From assembly GCA_036741775.1 (NCBI GenBank), contig DAINRQ010000025.1, forward strand, positions 1-64,000: a DNA stretch of 64,000 bases. Direction: 5' to 3'. Position numbers and translations under genes: made by a program. Numbering within the stretch: position 1 is the stretch's first letter; every line of letters starts with the position of its first letter. The notes under the pieces were generated by a model. The model saw only the letters and a list, made by a program, of their open reading frames with translations. It searched no databases and was not told the origin of the DNA. Shown in pieces: positions 41,318 to 50,169 of the stretch. This stretch comes from JAJKIV01 sp036741775 (GTDB taxonomy: Bacteria; Gemmatimonadota; Gemmatimonadetes; Gemmatimonadales; Gemmatimonadaceae).

Positions 41318-43159
41318 ATGGCCACCAAGTCTACGAAGCAGCGGACGAAGTCATCGGCCACGAAACGCCAAGCAAAGCGCGCCACGAAGTCGACTCGCGC
41401 GGCCGGCACCAAGCGCCCGGCAGTCCGCGCCGTGAACGTGAAGCGTGTGCAGGACCCCGCTGTCCTGCGCGCCGGAACGCTGGCGCCTAACGTCTCAGCG
41501 TTCAAGACACCGGGTCGCGTCCCGCCCACGCTCGGGAAGTTGAGCGCCGCCGCGCGACGGAAGATCGTCGACCGCATGATCCCGGAGCCCGTCCCGCAGC
41601 CCCCGGAGGATGTCGCTCGGGCACTGCGAGCCCTCGAGCCGCCCGTGAGGCGCTTTCACGGGGCGAAGGTCCCGCTCGCCTGGTTCCCGTGGGCGCTGCT
41701 CGAGTCTCCATGCGCCGACACGTTCGGCTACATGTTCTCGCCCGTCGTCCGCAACGCGTCGAAGCTGCCGTTCAACGCGACAACGCACGCCCTCCTCAAT
41801 CGGCTCGGCGAGATGATGGGCGATGACACGCGCGAGGGCCCGACGAGCTCGATCATCCCGGCGGGCTACACGTACTTCGGCCAGTTCGTCGACCACGACA
41901 TCACGCTCGACGTGAGCTCGTCCATCGACACCGCGCAGAACGCGGACGACGTGCCCAACATGCGCACGCCGGCGCTCGATCTCGACAGCGTCTACGGGCG
42001 CGGCCCCGCGCTCGAGCCGTTCCTCTACCGGTTCCCCGAGCCCGGCCAGCCGTCAACGGCCGTGCGATTGCAGCTCGGGCGGAACCGCGACTTCGGTCCC
42101 GGAGGCCCACCGAACTCCACGGGCGACGTCGTCGTTCCGACGAACTTCGACGTGCCGCGCGTCGTCAGCGGCACGAACACCGTCGTCACGGAGCCGGACA
42201 GCACCTTCACGGCCGTCATCGGCGATCCGCGCAACGACGAGAACGTCATCGTGTCGCAGCTCCATCACGCGATGCTGAAGTTTCACAACCAGGTCGTCGA
42301 GCTGCTCATCACGGCCGCATTCCCCGGCGACATCTTCGCCGAGGCGAAGAAGATCGTCACGCACCACTACCAGTGGACGGTGGTGCACGACTTCCTTCCG
42401 CGCATCTGCGGCGCCGCGGCGGTCAATGCCGCCATCGGGTCGGTGTCGACGCCGGTGGGGAGCCCGTTCAGCATGCCGGTGGAGTTCGCCGTGGGCGCGT
42501 ACCGCTTCGGCCACAGCATGATCCGGAACGGCTACATCCTGAACTCGTCACTCCCGCCGACGGCAAGCACACTCGCGGGCATCTTCGAGTTCATTCGCCG
42601 GCCACGGCTTCCGCTCTTCTCGAACTGGGCCGTGGACTTCAACATGTTCTTCAACACGGCACACCCGGTTGGCGCGAGCTTCAACAACGCGCGCAAGATC
42701 GACTCGGTGCTGGCGAACGGGCTCGAGACGATCCCCGGTGGCGCGGGCATCATGGCCGTCCTCGCCGCGCGCAACCTGAGGCGCGGGCTCGCGTTCGGCC
42801 TGCCGAGCGGTCAGGCGGCGGCCAAGGCAATGAAGCTGCCGGTCCTGACGGAGACGCAACTCACGAGCGGGCTCCCATCGGCCGAGCTGACGCTGCTCAA
42901 CTCCAACGGCAAGATTCTCCTCACGAAGACACCGCTCTGGTACTACGTGCTGCGCGAGGCCATGGTCACGCGGAACGGCAACCAGCTCGGCCCACTCGGC
43001 GCGAGGATCGTGGCGGAGACGTTCGTTCGGATGCTGAAGCGGGACGGTGACTCGTTCATGAACGTGCCCGGCGGCTTCACTCCGTCGCTCCCGAGCTCGA
43101 CGCCCGGCACGTTCACGATCGCGGATATGCTGGAGTTTGCGGGGGTACTGGTACAGTAG
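41318..43159 (+). CDS. Animal-type heme peroxidase with lysine-rich N-terminal tail
   Basis: A 613-residue peroxidase of the peroxidase-cyclooxygenase superfamily. The distal site is YFGQFVDHDITLD (distal His193), the substrate and heme region GDPRNDENVIVSQLHHAMLK, and the proximal His399 is in AYRFGHSMIRNG. Bacterial members oxidise halides or organic substrates with H2O2. Oddly, the first 40 residues (ATKSTKQRTKSSATKRQAKR, then ATKSTRAAG) are a Lys/Thr/Ser-rich, histone H1-like tail with no signal peptide, suggesting cytoplasmic and perhaps nucleic-acid-associated localisation or export by an unusual route. It ends 14 bp from the convergent choice-of-anchor Q gene. Confidence 0.86.
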   Translation: MATKSTKQRTKSSATKRQAKRATKSTRAAGTKRPAVRAVNVKRVQDPAVLRAGTLAPNVSAFKTPGRVPPTLGKLSAAARRKIVDRMIPEPVPQPPEDVARALRALEPPVRRFHGAKVPLAWFPWALLESPCADTFGYMFSPVVRNASKLPFNATTHALLNRLGEMMGDDTREGPTSSIIPAGYTYFGQFVDHDITLDVSSSIDTAQNADDVPNMRTPALDLDSVYGRGPALEPFLYRFPEPGQPSTAVRLQLGRNRDFGPGGPPNSTGDVVVPTNFDVPRVVSGTNTVVTEPDSTFTAVIGDPRNDENVIVSQLHHAMLKFHNQVVELLITAAFPGDIFAEAKKIVTHHYQWTVVHDFLPRICGAAAVNAAIGSVSTPVGSPFSMPVEFAVGAYRFGHSMIRNGYILNSSLPPTASTLAGIFEFIRRPRLPLFSNWAVDFNMFFNTAHPVGASFNNARKIDSVLANGLETIPGGAGIMAVLAARNLRRGLAFGLPSGQAAAKAMKLPVLTETQLTSGLPSAELTLLNSNGKILLTKTPLWYYVLREAMVTRNGNQLGPLGARIVAETFVRMLKRDGDSFMNVPGGFTPSLPSSTPGTFTIADMLEFAGVLVQ

Positions 43160-43173
43160 TAGACCCCGCGAGT

Positions 43174-44517
43174 CTACTTCTTCCACACCAGCTTCACTGT
43201 CTTCGACACCGACGCCGGCTTGAACCACGTCGGCGTGTCATTCGTGCGCGCCGTGGCCGTTGCGTTCCCCGTCGTGAACGTGCCACTCTGCGGCACGATC
43301 GCGGCGCTCCACGGCTGCGGGACCGTCCTGCACGGGACCGCCGTCGTCGCGCTCCCCTGTACGGGTGCCGGGTTCCCCTTCTTCGCCTGCGCGAGCGTGA
43401 CCACGAGCCCGACGTTCTCCTGCTCGGCCCGCGAGCAGGTGACGGTGCCCGTGACCACGGCCTGCCCCGTCAGCCGGTTCACGATCACGTTAGGTGCGAT
43501 GACGATCGTGACGTTGGTAAAATCGGTGAACTCGAAAGCGCCGATGTCGCAGAACGCATCGCGCGGAACATGGCGCTGATCGACCGCGACGTCGCAGTCC
43601 GCGCCTGCGTTGATCGCCGCGCTCCGATGATAGAGCGCGTGCGTCGGGCTCGGGCCGCCATTGTTGCCCAAGGCGAGCAGCAGCGGATCGAGCACCACGA
43701 TGTTGCCAGCGTTTCCGCAGCTGGCGTCGTTCGCGAGGTTCAGCCCCTGGTACTGAAAGCCGAGGACGTCGCGGCAGTTCTGCGGAGCGTTGTTCGCGAG
43801 GATCGAGTTCTTGAATACCACCGTCGGGATCGGGCCCGGAATGCCGTGGGCGCCGATGCCCGGGGCGCCGGTGTTGAACGCCACCGTGCTGTTGATGAGC
43901 GTGAGCTTGCCCGCCACGTTGTAGGCAACGCCCGACGCAGCGGACGTCGAGCTGATCGCGACGTTGCTGCTGACCGTGCTGTTCACGAGCGTGACCTCCC
44001 GCCCGTACACGGCGGTGCCGCGGTTGTCCGCCACCGCGGTGTTCTCGAGTCGCAGCGGCCCGGTACCGCCGTGCACGCCGGATCCGAGCGTCTCCTCGCC
44101 CTTGGTGAGTGTCAGGTTCCGCACGGTCCCGCCGGCACGGAGCGTGAGGACTGGCCGCACGTTGTCGCCGCTGATCGTGACGCCGGCGTTCGCGGGTCCC
44201 TCGATCGTCACGAACTCCTCGGCCCTGAGCGACTGGTTGGGAGTGATCGTCGCGCCGGCGAGGCTGGGGTCGAACCGGATGACGGCGTCGCTCGTGATCT
44301 GTTTGAACGCCCAGGGCAGCGACCCGAGGACGTTGTCGCTGCCACTCGTGTTGGTGACCGTAATGACGGGGCCGGTACCCATCTGCTCGTGTTGTGCGTC
44401 GGCCGGAACGGGCAGGCGCGTTGCGGTCGGCTCATCCGCGCAGGCGGCGAGCGCGGCGAGCACGAGGGCGGCGAGTGCGAGCGGCCGGTGGCCACTTCGC
44501 GTGGATAAGGACTGCAT
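43174..44517 (-). CDS. Choice-of-anchor Q domain lipoprotein (distant paralogue)
   Basis: A 447-residue lipoprotein with signal LALAALVLAALAACADE, beta-helix strands (GTVRNLTLTKGEETLGSGVH, REVTLVNSTVSSNVAI, KLTLINSTVAFNTGAPG), the choice-of-anchor Q signature RHVPRDAFCDIGAFEF and a diverged C-terminal sandwich domain ending VSKTVKLVWKK. It is the same length as the copy at 8665-10008 but much more divergent, so it is an older duplicate. It carries the same 30-bp motif 36 bases upstream. Surface location is likely; ligand or substrate unknown. Confidence 0.85.
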   Translation of the reverse strand: MQSLSTRSGHRPLALAALVLAALAACADEPTATRLPVPADAQHEQMGTGPVITVTNTSGSDNVLGSLPWAFKQITSDAVIRFDPSLAGATITPNQSLRAEEFVTIEGPANAGVTISGDNVRPVLTLRAGGTVRNLTLTKGEETLGSGVHGGTGPLRLENTAVADNRGTAVYGREVTLVNSTVSSNVAISSTSAASGVAYNVAGKLTLINSTVAFNTGAPGIGAHGIPGPIPTVVFKNSILANNAPQNCRDVLGFQYQGLNLANDASCGNAGNIVVLDPLLLALGNNGGPSPTHALYHRSAAINAGADCDVAVDQRHVPRDAFCDIGAFEFTDFTNVTIVIAPNVIVNRLTGQAVVTGTVTCSRAEQENVGLVVTLAQAKKGNPAPVQGSATTAVPCRTVPQPWSAAIVPQSGTFTTGNATATARTNDTPTWFKPASVSKTVKLVWKK

Positions 44518-44553
44518 GGCTTTCTCCTCGTTGGATGTAGATGTTGCCTTTCA

Positions 44554-44583
44554 TCAGGCGTAATCCACCGAGGAATCGAGCCA
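44554..44583 (-). promoter_or_regulatory. Shared upstream motif of choice-of-anchor Q genes (copy 4)
   Basis: On the minus strand, TGGCTCGATTCCTCG, a spacer, then ATTACGCCTGA. It ends 36 bases before the ATG at 44517 and aligns without gaps with the motifs at 10047, 14803 and 16292. Confidence 0.6.
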
Positions 44584-44591
44584 TCTGCTGT

Positions 44592-44706
44592 GTCATTCCG
44601 AGTCCGAGCGCAGCGAGGATCGCAGGCATCCCGACCGAGGGAGCCCTCTACCGGGACGACGGCGATTCCTCGACCGCGGCCGCTGCGCGGCCTCCGTTCG
44701 GATGAC
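44592..44706. repeat. Palindromic repeat between lipoprotein genes
   Basis: It starts GTCATTCCGAG and ends CGGATGAC, with an internal CCCTCTACCGGGACG block. A 115-bp member of the family at 38785-38897. Confidence 0.8.
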
Positions 44707-44788
44707 AGACCGCTATTCTTGGCGCTACTCTCGGCCGGCCGGTTGCGTTAGGCATCGCCCGAACGGGTAGCGTCGGCCATCCTCATTG

Positions 44789-45799
44789 CTACTCGCTCAC
44801 GAACGTGCCCGGATACGCCAGCTCACCGTGCCGCACCGTGAACCGGATGCACGCCGTCGCCGCGAGCCGCGCGTTCGGCGGCGGTGTCGTCTGGCAGACC
44901 GTATACACATCCGCCGCCGGCAGTGTGATCCACACGCTCCCCGTGTCCTTCCACCGGTCGTTCACCCCATTGTCCTCCACGACCACCGAGAACGTCCCGG
45001 ACGCGTTCGTGACCGTGTACGCTGACGGGCCTGCGCCCCACCCATTCGCATCGCCGACGTACCAGTACGCGCTGTACTCGGGCGTCACGCTAAAGTCGTT
45101 GCCAGCGGTCGTCTTTCCCGGCGGCACCGGGAAGGCGAAGCACCCCTGATTGCCGGGGAACAGCCACCGCGTCGGCGGAGTCACCGGGCACACGCTCCCG
45201 TTTCCCGTCGGTGATATCACCTCGAACTCCCCCGGGGTCTTGTCGAGATCGAGCGTCGAGTTGTCCGCCAGCGGCACCGGGCCGGTGCCGTCGTTCCAGG
45301 TGACCACCGCGCCGCCCACGGGGACGTTGTTCATGTCGACGACGCTCCAGCTCAGGCGCCCGTGTGTCAGGTCCACGAACTCGAGCTTCGCGGGCCCGTG
45401 CTCCTCCACCTGCACGGACTGACAGGGCGGGGTGGGGAGGACGTGGCTGGCCGGAGCCACGGTATGGCAGACGGTGTAGCTGCCGAGCAGCCCGTTTACC
45501 CGAAGAGCGCCGGGCGTGCGATCGGTGTCGCCCGGGCCATTGTCGACGAGGCGGTACGTCCTGGATTGCCCCGCGGGCACCACGGTGAATTGCGCGCCGA
45601 GGGTCGCCGGGGCTACCCCGTTCTGGTCCATAACGGCGATGAGGAGGGAACTCCCTCCCCCCAACGCGGCGGACGTGCCGGCCGGGAGTGGGGCGAAAAG
45701 TCCATCGTTGTCACAGCTGGCCAACACCCCGGCGCCAAGGAGCACCGCCGAGGAGAGGCGGCGCAGGCGGGCGTCGAGTGGAATCGGTGTCGCATTCAT
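44789..45799 (-). CDS. Three-repeat lipoprotein of unknown function
   Basis: A 336-residue lipoprotein (lipobox in LLGAGVLASCDND). After a short linker the sequence contains three repeats of about 95 residues sharing V.DNG..D..P...... and YTVCHT.AP........PC or YTVCQTTPPPNARLAATACI, each with a Cys pair that could form a disulfide. The middle repeat has VCPVTPPTRWLFPGNQGCF. No family is recognised; the repeats look like Ig- or Cna-like beta modules. It stands alone on the minus strand between a palindromic repeat and a scaffold gap. Confidence 0.75.
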   Translation of the reverse strand: MNATPIPLDARLRRLSSAVLLGAGVLASCDNDGLFAPLPAGTSAALGGGSSLLIAVMDQNGVAPATLGAQFTVVPAGQSRTYRLVDNGPGDTDRTPGALRVNGLLGSYTVCHTVAPASHVLPTPPCQSVQVEEHGPAKLEFVDLTHGRLSWSVVDMNNVPVGGAVVTWNDGTGPVPLADNSTLDLDKTPGEFEVISPTGNGSVCPVTPPTRWLFPGNQGCFAFPVPPGKTTAGNDFSVTPEYSAYWYVGDANGWGAGPSAYTVTNASGTFSVVVEDNGVNDRWKDTGSVWITLPAADVYTVCQTTPPPNARLAATACIRFTVRHGELAYPGTFVSE

Positions 45800-45949
45800 G
45801 GGTCGGATCGCTTCCCTCGGTCAGCCGGTCGGGCGGCCTGCGCACACTGTGCGGCGCCTCGAACCGGTGACGCGAATTCAACGAGAAGCGATCATCACGG
45901 AGACACCCGATTCTCTCCGGATCGATCACCGGGTTGGAGCTACAGCTAA

Positions 45950-45967
45950 CGGCTATCAGCTATCAGC
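45950..45967. repeat. CTATCAG tandem repeat running into a gap
   Basis: CGGCTATCAGCTATCAGC ends at the first N. Similar units occur at 51571-51594. Such short tandem repeats probably broke the assembly. Confidence 0.7.
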
Positions 45968-46067
45968 NNNNNNNNNNNNNNNNNNNNNNNNNNNNNNNNN
46001 NNNNNNNNNNNNNNNNNNNNNNNNNNNNNNNNNNNNNNNNNNNNNNNNNNNNNNNNNNNNNNNNNNN
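45968..46067. other. Assembly gap (100 N)
   Basis: Exactly 100 N. The left flank is a CTATCAG tandem repeat; the right flank is the interior of a leftward gene whose 3' end is lost. Confidence 0.95.
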
Positions 46068-47056
46068 GCGGAGATCACGACGGCCGGGTCGCGCCGCCCG
46101 CTCTCGTTCCGCGAGCGCCAGAAGACGTAGCCGATCTTCCCGTACGTCCCTATATGCGCGAGCAGGCCCGCACCCACCCGCTCGTCACTCGGCAAACTCA
46201 CAATCGCGGAAAGGCCCACGTAGTTCACGAATGTCGAAGAGTACCGGATGAGCCCGAGCGGCTCGAGCGTCACCGCGTTGGAGCGAACGAGTTGATCGAC
46301 GTGGAGGTCGCGCGTCGTGAACTCCATCGACACCGCCGGGTGAGCCACGATGAGCTGCCACCGCGGCGGGTTGATGGCGGCGGCATCGAACCAGAGGCCG
46401 TTGATGGCGAGCTCCCACGGCAACTGGGAGTAGCCTCGTTCCCCGTAATTGTCCCAGTTGCGTGCCGCTTCATGAAGAGCCTTCACCGCCTGCTCCCGGG
46501 CGAGCGCGCCATACGCCGTGAGCATGCGGCGCGCCGTCAGCGCACGCCAGCAGAGTCCCCGGCGCGCGAGTGAGTCCGTCCCGGCATCGATGACGGTCGA
46601 GTCGGGCGTCCCGCGAAAGAGGTAGTAGACGTCGGGTGTACTGGGGTTGCTGCTCCGCTCGATGCGGAACCGGTCCTGACGAACGACACGCGCGGTTCGC
46701 TGCAACGCTTCGGCGTTAGGCTGGCGGTACACGAACGCGATCTCATCCCGCATCCGGCGCAGGTTCGCCGCGAATGATTGCCTGGCACTCGGCGGGAACG
46801 CCCCGGCCTCCTCGTCGAACTCGAGGACAATCGAGTCGGCCAGCTCGACCCACTCGCCTCGGCTGATCCGATCGACCATGCCTGCGTAGGCCGTTTGTGG
46901 GAGTCGCGCCTGCCATGTGGGCGGGATGGACGCGAGGTCGATCGCGTCCACGAGGCTCGCCTCACAATCGCGAGCGACCGGGCCCTGCGCCGTCGCGACG
47001 CACGGCACGAATGCGGCAAGCGAGAGCAGCGCCTTCACCTTACGACATGCATTCAT
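46068..47056 (-). CDS. Exported protein of unknown function, 3' end lost in gap
   Basis: At least 329 residues starting at an ATG at 47056 with a signal peptide (KALLSLAAFVPCVATAQ). Recognisable features are few: an N-terminal helical region (AYAGMVDRISRGEWVELADS), a middle part with NWDNYGERGYSQLPWELAIN, and beta-rich sequence near the gap (VNYVGLSAIVSLPSDERVGA). No family is assigned. Its start overlaps the end of the upstream hydrolase gene by 17 bases, so the two are cotranscribed. The C-terminus is missing because of the N gap. Confidence 0.68.
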
Positions 47057-48116
47057 CGTGACCTCGCTTGGCGGCAGCGAGAAACTGCGTGCCCGCAATG
47101 ACGAGCGTTTCGGGGTCCGCACCGACTCTGGCGAGCGCGATGACGCGATCGGCGTCCTGCCGGAATCGCCTCACCACTTCCACGCAGGGCAGTTCCGGAA
47201 GACCGTCGTACGCCACCTTGGCGTCGCGCTCCTCCTGCTCGGAAACGGCCCACGGTCCCACCAGGCGACGGAGGATGGGTACGTGCACGCGCGGGTCGGC
47301 GAGATACTCGTCGAGCCCATGAATGTTGAACGCGAGAAATCGCTTGCACTCATCGCCGCCGTGGTATCCGTCCCCCCACCCGACGGGCGCGAACTCCTTC
47401 ACCACCGTGAAGGGATCGACGAAATGGCGGAAGTTGTAGTACGCCTCCACGTACGCTGGCCCTTCGCCGCCTGTGGTCGGATGAACGACCGAGCGATAGA
47501 CCTTGGGGTCCGTCTCGAGTACTCGGCTCACGTTCGCGCACATGAAGACGTTCGCGAACTTGTGGTTGCCGGCCATGAACGCTTCGTTCGGACCGTCGCG
47601 TGTAGGAATCGGATGGGAGCCGAGGAGCGCGAGCGAATCGTGCGTGACCGCGGTGCCGAGGCTGTGGGCGAGGACAGAGGCTTCGTCGATGCCGCCGTCG
47701 TCCTTCGCTTTCTGCAGCTCGACCGCGATGGCCTCGCGGACCCGCAGCCGGACCTCGGCGGTGACGATCGAGAAGAACCGGTAGAGCACGACGTCCACGA
47801 CGTGGGACCAGAAGAAGTTGTTCTCTTCCTCATCCGCGCGCTCCAGCCAGCCGAGCACGTTCGGGATGCTGACGCCGAACTCGGCAGCCTTGGTCCGCAG
47901 GTCTTCGCTCGTCTTCCCCCACTTCTTCATGTACTTCGCGAAGACGGCGTCGTAGGTCACCGGGACGATCGATACGTGCTGGTCCAGGGTACCGTTCTGC
48001 TCGAACCACCGATACTGGTATGTCGTCGAGAAGCCGACGAGCTGTTTCGTGGTGTCGTCAGCCCACGTCGGCTTGTGGCGACCCATCCCGTGCACGAGGA
48101 GCAACAGTCTTGGCAT
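47040..48116 (-). CDS. Alpha/beta-hydrolase fold protein
   Basis: A 358-residue cytoplasmic protein beginning PRLLLLVHGMGRHKP (oxyanion-type HG motif) with nucleophile Ser in VLAHSLGTAVTHDSLALL, a variant GxSxG elbow with Ala for the first Gly. Late candidates for the acid and His are present (NFRHFVDPFTVV). There is no signal peptide. It resembles the lipase-like effectors of the type seen at 54806-55792 in the conflict island. It is followed by an overlapping exported-protein gene. Substrate unknown. Confidence 0.75.
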   Translation of the reverse strand: MPRLLLLVHGMGRHKPTWADDTTKQLVGFSTTYQYRWFEQNGTLDQHVSIVPVTYDAVFAKYMKKWGKTSEDLRTKAAEFGVSIPNVLGWLERADEEENNFFWSHVVDVVLYRFFSIVTAEVRLRVREAIAVELQKAKDDGGIDEASVLAHSLGTAVTHDSLALLGSHPIPTRDGPNEAFMAGNHKFANVFMCANVSRVLETDPKVYRSVVHPTTGGEGPAYVEAYYNFRHFVDPFTVVKEFAPVGWGDGYHGGDECKRFLAFNIHGLDEYLADPRVHVPILRRLVGPWAVSEQEERDAKVAYDGLPELPCVEVVRRFRQDADRVIALARVGADPETLVIAGTQFLAAAKRGHDECMS

Positions 48117-48192
48117 GCATTCCTCTCGAAAGGCTACGTCGGAGCGTAGCCTCTATTAGCTCAATCCGGCGCGAGAGGCCAGTCTCCGATGT

Positions 48193-48499
48193 GTCATTCC
48201 GAGCGTGGCGAGGAATCGCCGTCGTCCCTATCGAGGGCTCGGGTCCCTCTAGCGGGAGGAGGAAGAAAACCAGACGCAGATTGCGCGGATTTCGCAGAAG
48301 AACGCAGATTCTCCCTCTATCAGGACGGTGGCTACTCTCGCGCGGCAGGGCTTCTGGGTAGACGGCTTCTGCGAAATCAGCGAAATCTGCGGCCATCTGC
48401 GTCAGGTCTTCTCAGACTATCCCGGGAGAGGGGCCGAGCGCTCTAGCGGGATGCCTGCGATTCCTCGGCTGCGCCGCTGCGCGGCTCCGCTCGGAATGA
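48193..48499. repeat. Composite palindromic repeat with a nested hairpin
   Basis: The outer arms are GTCATTCCGAGCG... and ...GCTCGGAATGAC as in the family at 38785-38897. The element is about 300 rather than 113 bp because a second inverted repeat (48262-48413) is inserted in its loop. Confidence 0.8.
48262..48413. repeat. Nested inverted repeat (CGCAGATT...AATCTGCG type)
   Basis: The left arm contains GACGCAGATTGCGCGGATTT and the right arm AAATCAGCGAAATCTGCGG followed by CATCTGCGTC. The arms are about 48 bp, imperfect, around a loop of about 55 bp. Confidence 0.78.
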
Positions 48500-48594
48500 C
48501 AAGCAGAGGGCTTGGGCGATGGGCTGGCGCGACGTAGCATACCGCAGCCGAGCGACGTTGCTCGTGCCACTGGACCTAGAGGGAGTCGCCGGCC

Positions 48595-49260
48595 GTGAAT
48601 GACCTGCTGACCGACGTCGAGGTGCGCGTCCTCGGCTCGCTCATCGAGAAGGAGACGACGACGCCGGACTATTATCCGCTGTCGCTCAATGCGCTCACGA
48701 ACGCATGCAACCAGACGTCGAACCGTGATCCCGTGGTGCATTACGATGAGGGAACGGTTGCGAAGGCGATCGAGACGCTGCGCGTCCGGTCGCTCGTGCG
48801 CGCCGTGCAGCAGAGCGGCTCACGGGTGACGAAGTACCGCCACCTCGTTGGCGAGACGATGGGGCTCACGGCGCGGTACGCCGCGGTGCTGGGAGTGTTG
48901 ATGCTTCGGGGTCCGCAGACGCTCGCCGAGCTCCGAACGCGGGCGAGCCGGCTCGCGAGCCTCGAGAGCCTCGATGAAGTCGAGTCCGCACTGAACGCGA
49001 TGATGGAGCGCCAGCCGACGCCGCTCGTGGTCCGCTTACCTCGTCGTCCCGGACAGAAGGAGACGCGTTATGCACACCTCCTGGCGGGTGAGGTGACGTA
49101 CGACGTGCCGGACGCGCCTGACGAGCGCGAGGTCCCGTCCAGTCCTCGTGCGGCGCAATCCGACCGGCTCGGCGCGCTCGAGTCGGAGGTCGCGCAGCTG
49201 CGGCAGGAGGTCGCGGATCTCCGCGGACAGCTCGAGGAGTTCCGCAGGCAATTCGAGTGA
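48595..49260 (+). CDS. yceH: YceH family protein (DUF480)
   Basis: A 221-residue protein typical of the YceH family: LTDVEVRVLGSLIEKETTTP, YPLSLNALTNACNQTSNRDP, and ARYAAVLGVLMLRGPQTLAE, forming two winged-helix domains, plus a C-terminal coiled coil (LESEVAQLRQEVADLRGQLE). The family is widespread in Proteobacteria and other phyla; its function is not established. GTG start at 48595. It lies alone, convergent with the DUF481 gene. Confidence 0.93.
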   Translation: MNDLLTDVEVRVLGSLIEKETTTPDYYPLSLNALTNACNQTSNRDPVVHYDEGTVAKAIETLRVRSLVRAVQQSGSRVTKYRHLVGETMGLTARYAAVLGVLMLRGPQTLAELRTRASRLASLESLDEVESALNAMMERQPTPLVVRLPRRPGQKETRYAHLLAGEVTYDVPDAPDEREVPSSPRAAQSDRLGALESEVAQLRQEVADLRGQLEEFRRQFE

Positions 49261-49357
49261 CCAGACGTTAGGCTCCGTCGGCGCATCGGCGGCCACTCGG
49301 TCCGCATCGACGTGCGACGAGCGCGATGCGTTTTAGTCTGTCGAGTACTGTCACGCC

Positions 49358-50119
49358 TCAGAACGCGATCTGCAGCCCCGATGTGAAGAACCGGTCCGTC
49401 TTCTCAACGCCGGGATCGGTGCGGTTGTCGAATCGCACCACGTATCCGAGCTTGATCGCAAGCCGGCGCGACAGGGGTGCCACGAGGTTCGCCTCGCCGT
49501 TCACACGATAGTCCCCGCCGGTCTCGAGGTTCGGGAGATATTCCACGCGTTCCTCGAAGTATGCGTTCTCGCGAAACGTGAAGCGGTAGAGCTCCGCGAC
49601 GCGGCCGGCGAGGAAGTCGTCGCTCACGCCGTCGAGGTCCCGCTGCTGCACGAACTGCCCACCCAGCTCGGACGTTAGGCGGTGCTTGGGACGGTCGATC
49701 GCCATGTAGCTGAGCCCGAGCCCTTCCTCGAAGCGCCGCCCGATATTCGCGAACCGGTTGCGGTCGTAGTTGACGAGCCCGTAGAGCGAGAGCCGGCCAC
49801 GCGGCTTCCAGTCACCGCGGACGCCTGCCGCGAACAGATTCGCGCTTTCCTCGCCGTCGGTCGTGCCGTTGATGACGTTCACGAACTGCGCCCACAGGTA
49901 ATGCGGCCGCTTCCACTCGAGCCGCTCCGTGACGCTGAGTGACGTCACGTCGGTGTTGCCACTGGCGTCGAGGTAGGCGATGGCCGCAGTGACGTTGAGA
50001 GGTTTGGCCGTGTCTGCGGCCGCTGACTGAGCGACTGCGGCCGCGGGCGCGGCGATGAGGGCAAGGGTCGCGCACCGAAGTGCGCCGATTGCGCGGCGGC
50101 AGCGGGTCGAGAGAGACAT
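49358..50119 (-). CDS. DUF481 family outer-membrane protein
   Basis: A 253-residue protein with a signal peptide (ATLALIAAPAAAVAQS) and a DUF481 (PF04338) domain: VTAAIAYLDASGNTDVTSLS, GRLSLYGLVNYDRNRFANIG, and a final strand TDRFFTSGLQIAF ending in Phe as expected for an outer-membrane barrel recognised by BamA. The ATG at 50119 is preferred; the frame is open much further upstream but covers a permease remnant. It ends convergently with yceH. Such proteins are presumed small outer-membrane barrels of unknown cargo. Confidence 0.85.
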   Translation of the reverse strand: MSLSTRCRRAIGALRCATLALIAAPAAAVAQSAAADTAKPLNVTAAIAYLDASGNTDVTSLSVTERLEWKRPHYLWAQFVNVINGTTDGEESANLFAAGVRGDWKPRGRLSLYGLVNYDRNRFANIGRRFEEGLGLSYMAIDRPKHRLTSELGGQFVQQRDLDGVSDDFLAGRVAELYRFTFRENAYFEERVEYLPNLETGGDYRVNGEANLVAPLSRRLAIKLGYVVRFDNRTDPGVEKTDRFFTSGLQIAF

Positions 50120-50169
50120 ACGGACGCGAGAAAAGGGGATCGGTGGACCGAACGCGGGCGTCTGTGAAT

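Noticed and set aside
44592..48499. Possible CRISPR array from the recurring GTCATTCCGAGC segments
   Set aside because: Copies are kilobases apart, are palindromic with variable loops, and show no regular spacer structure or cas genes.
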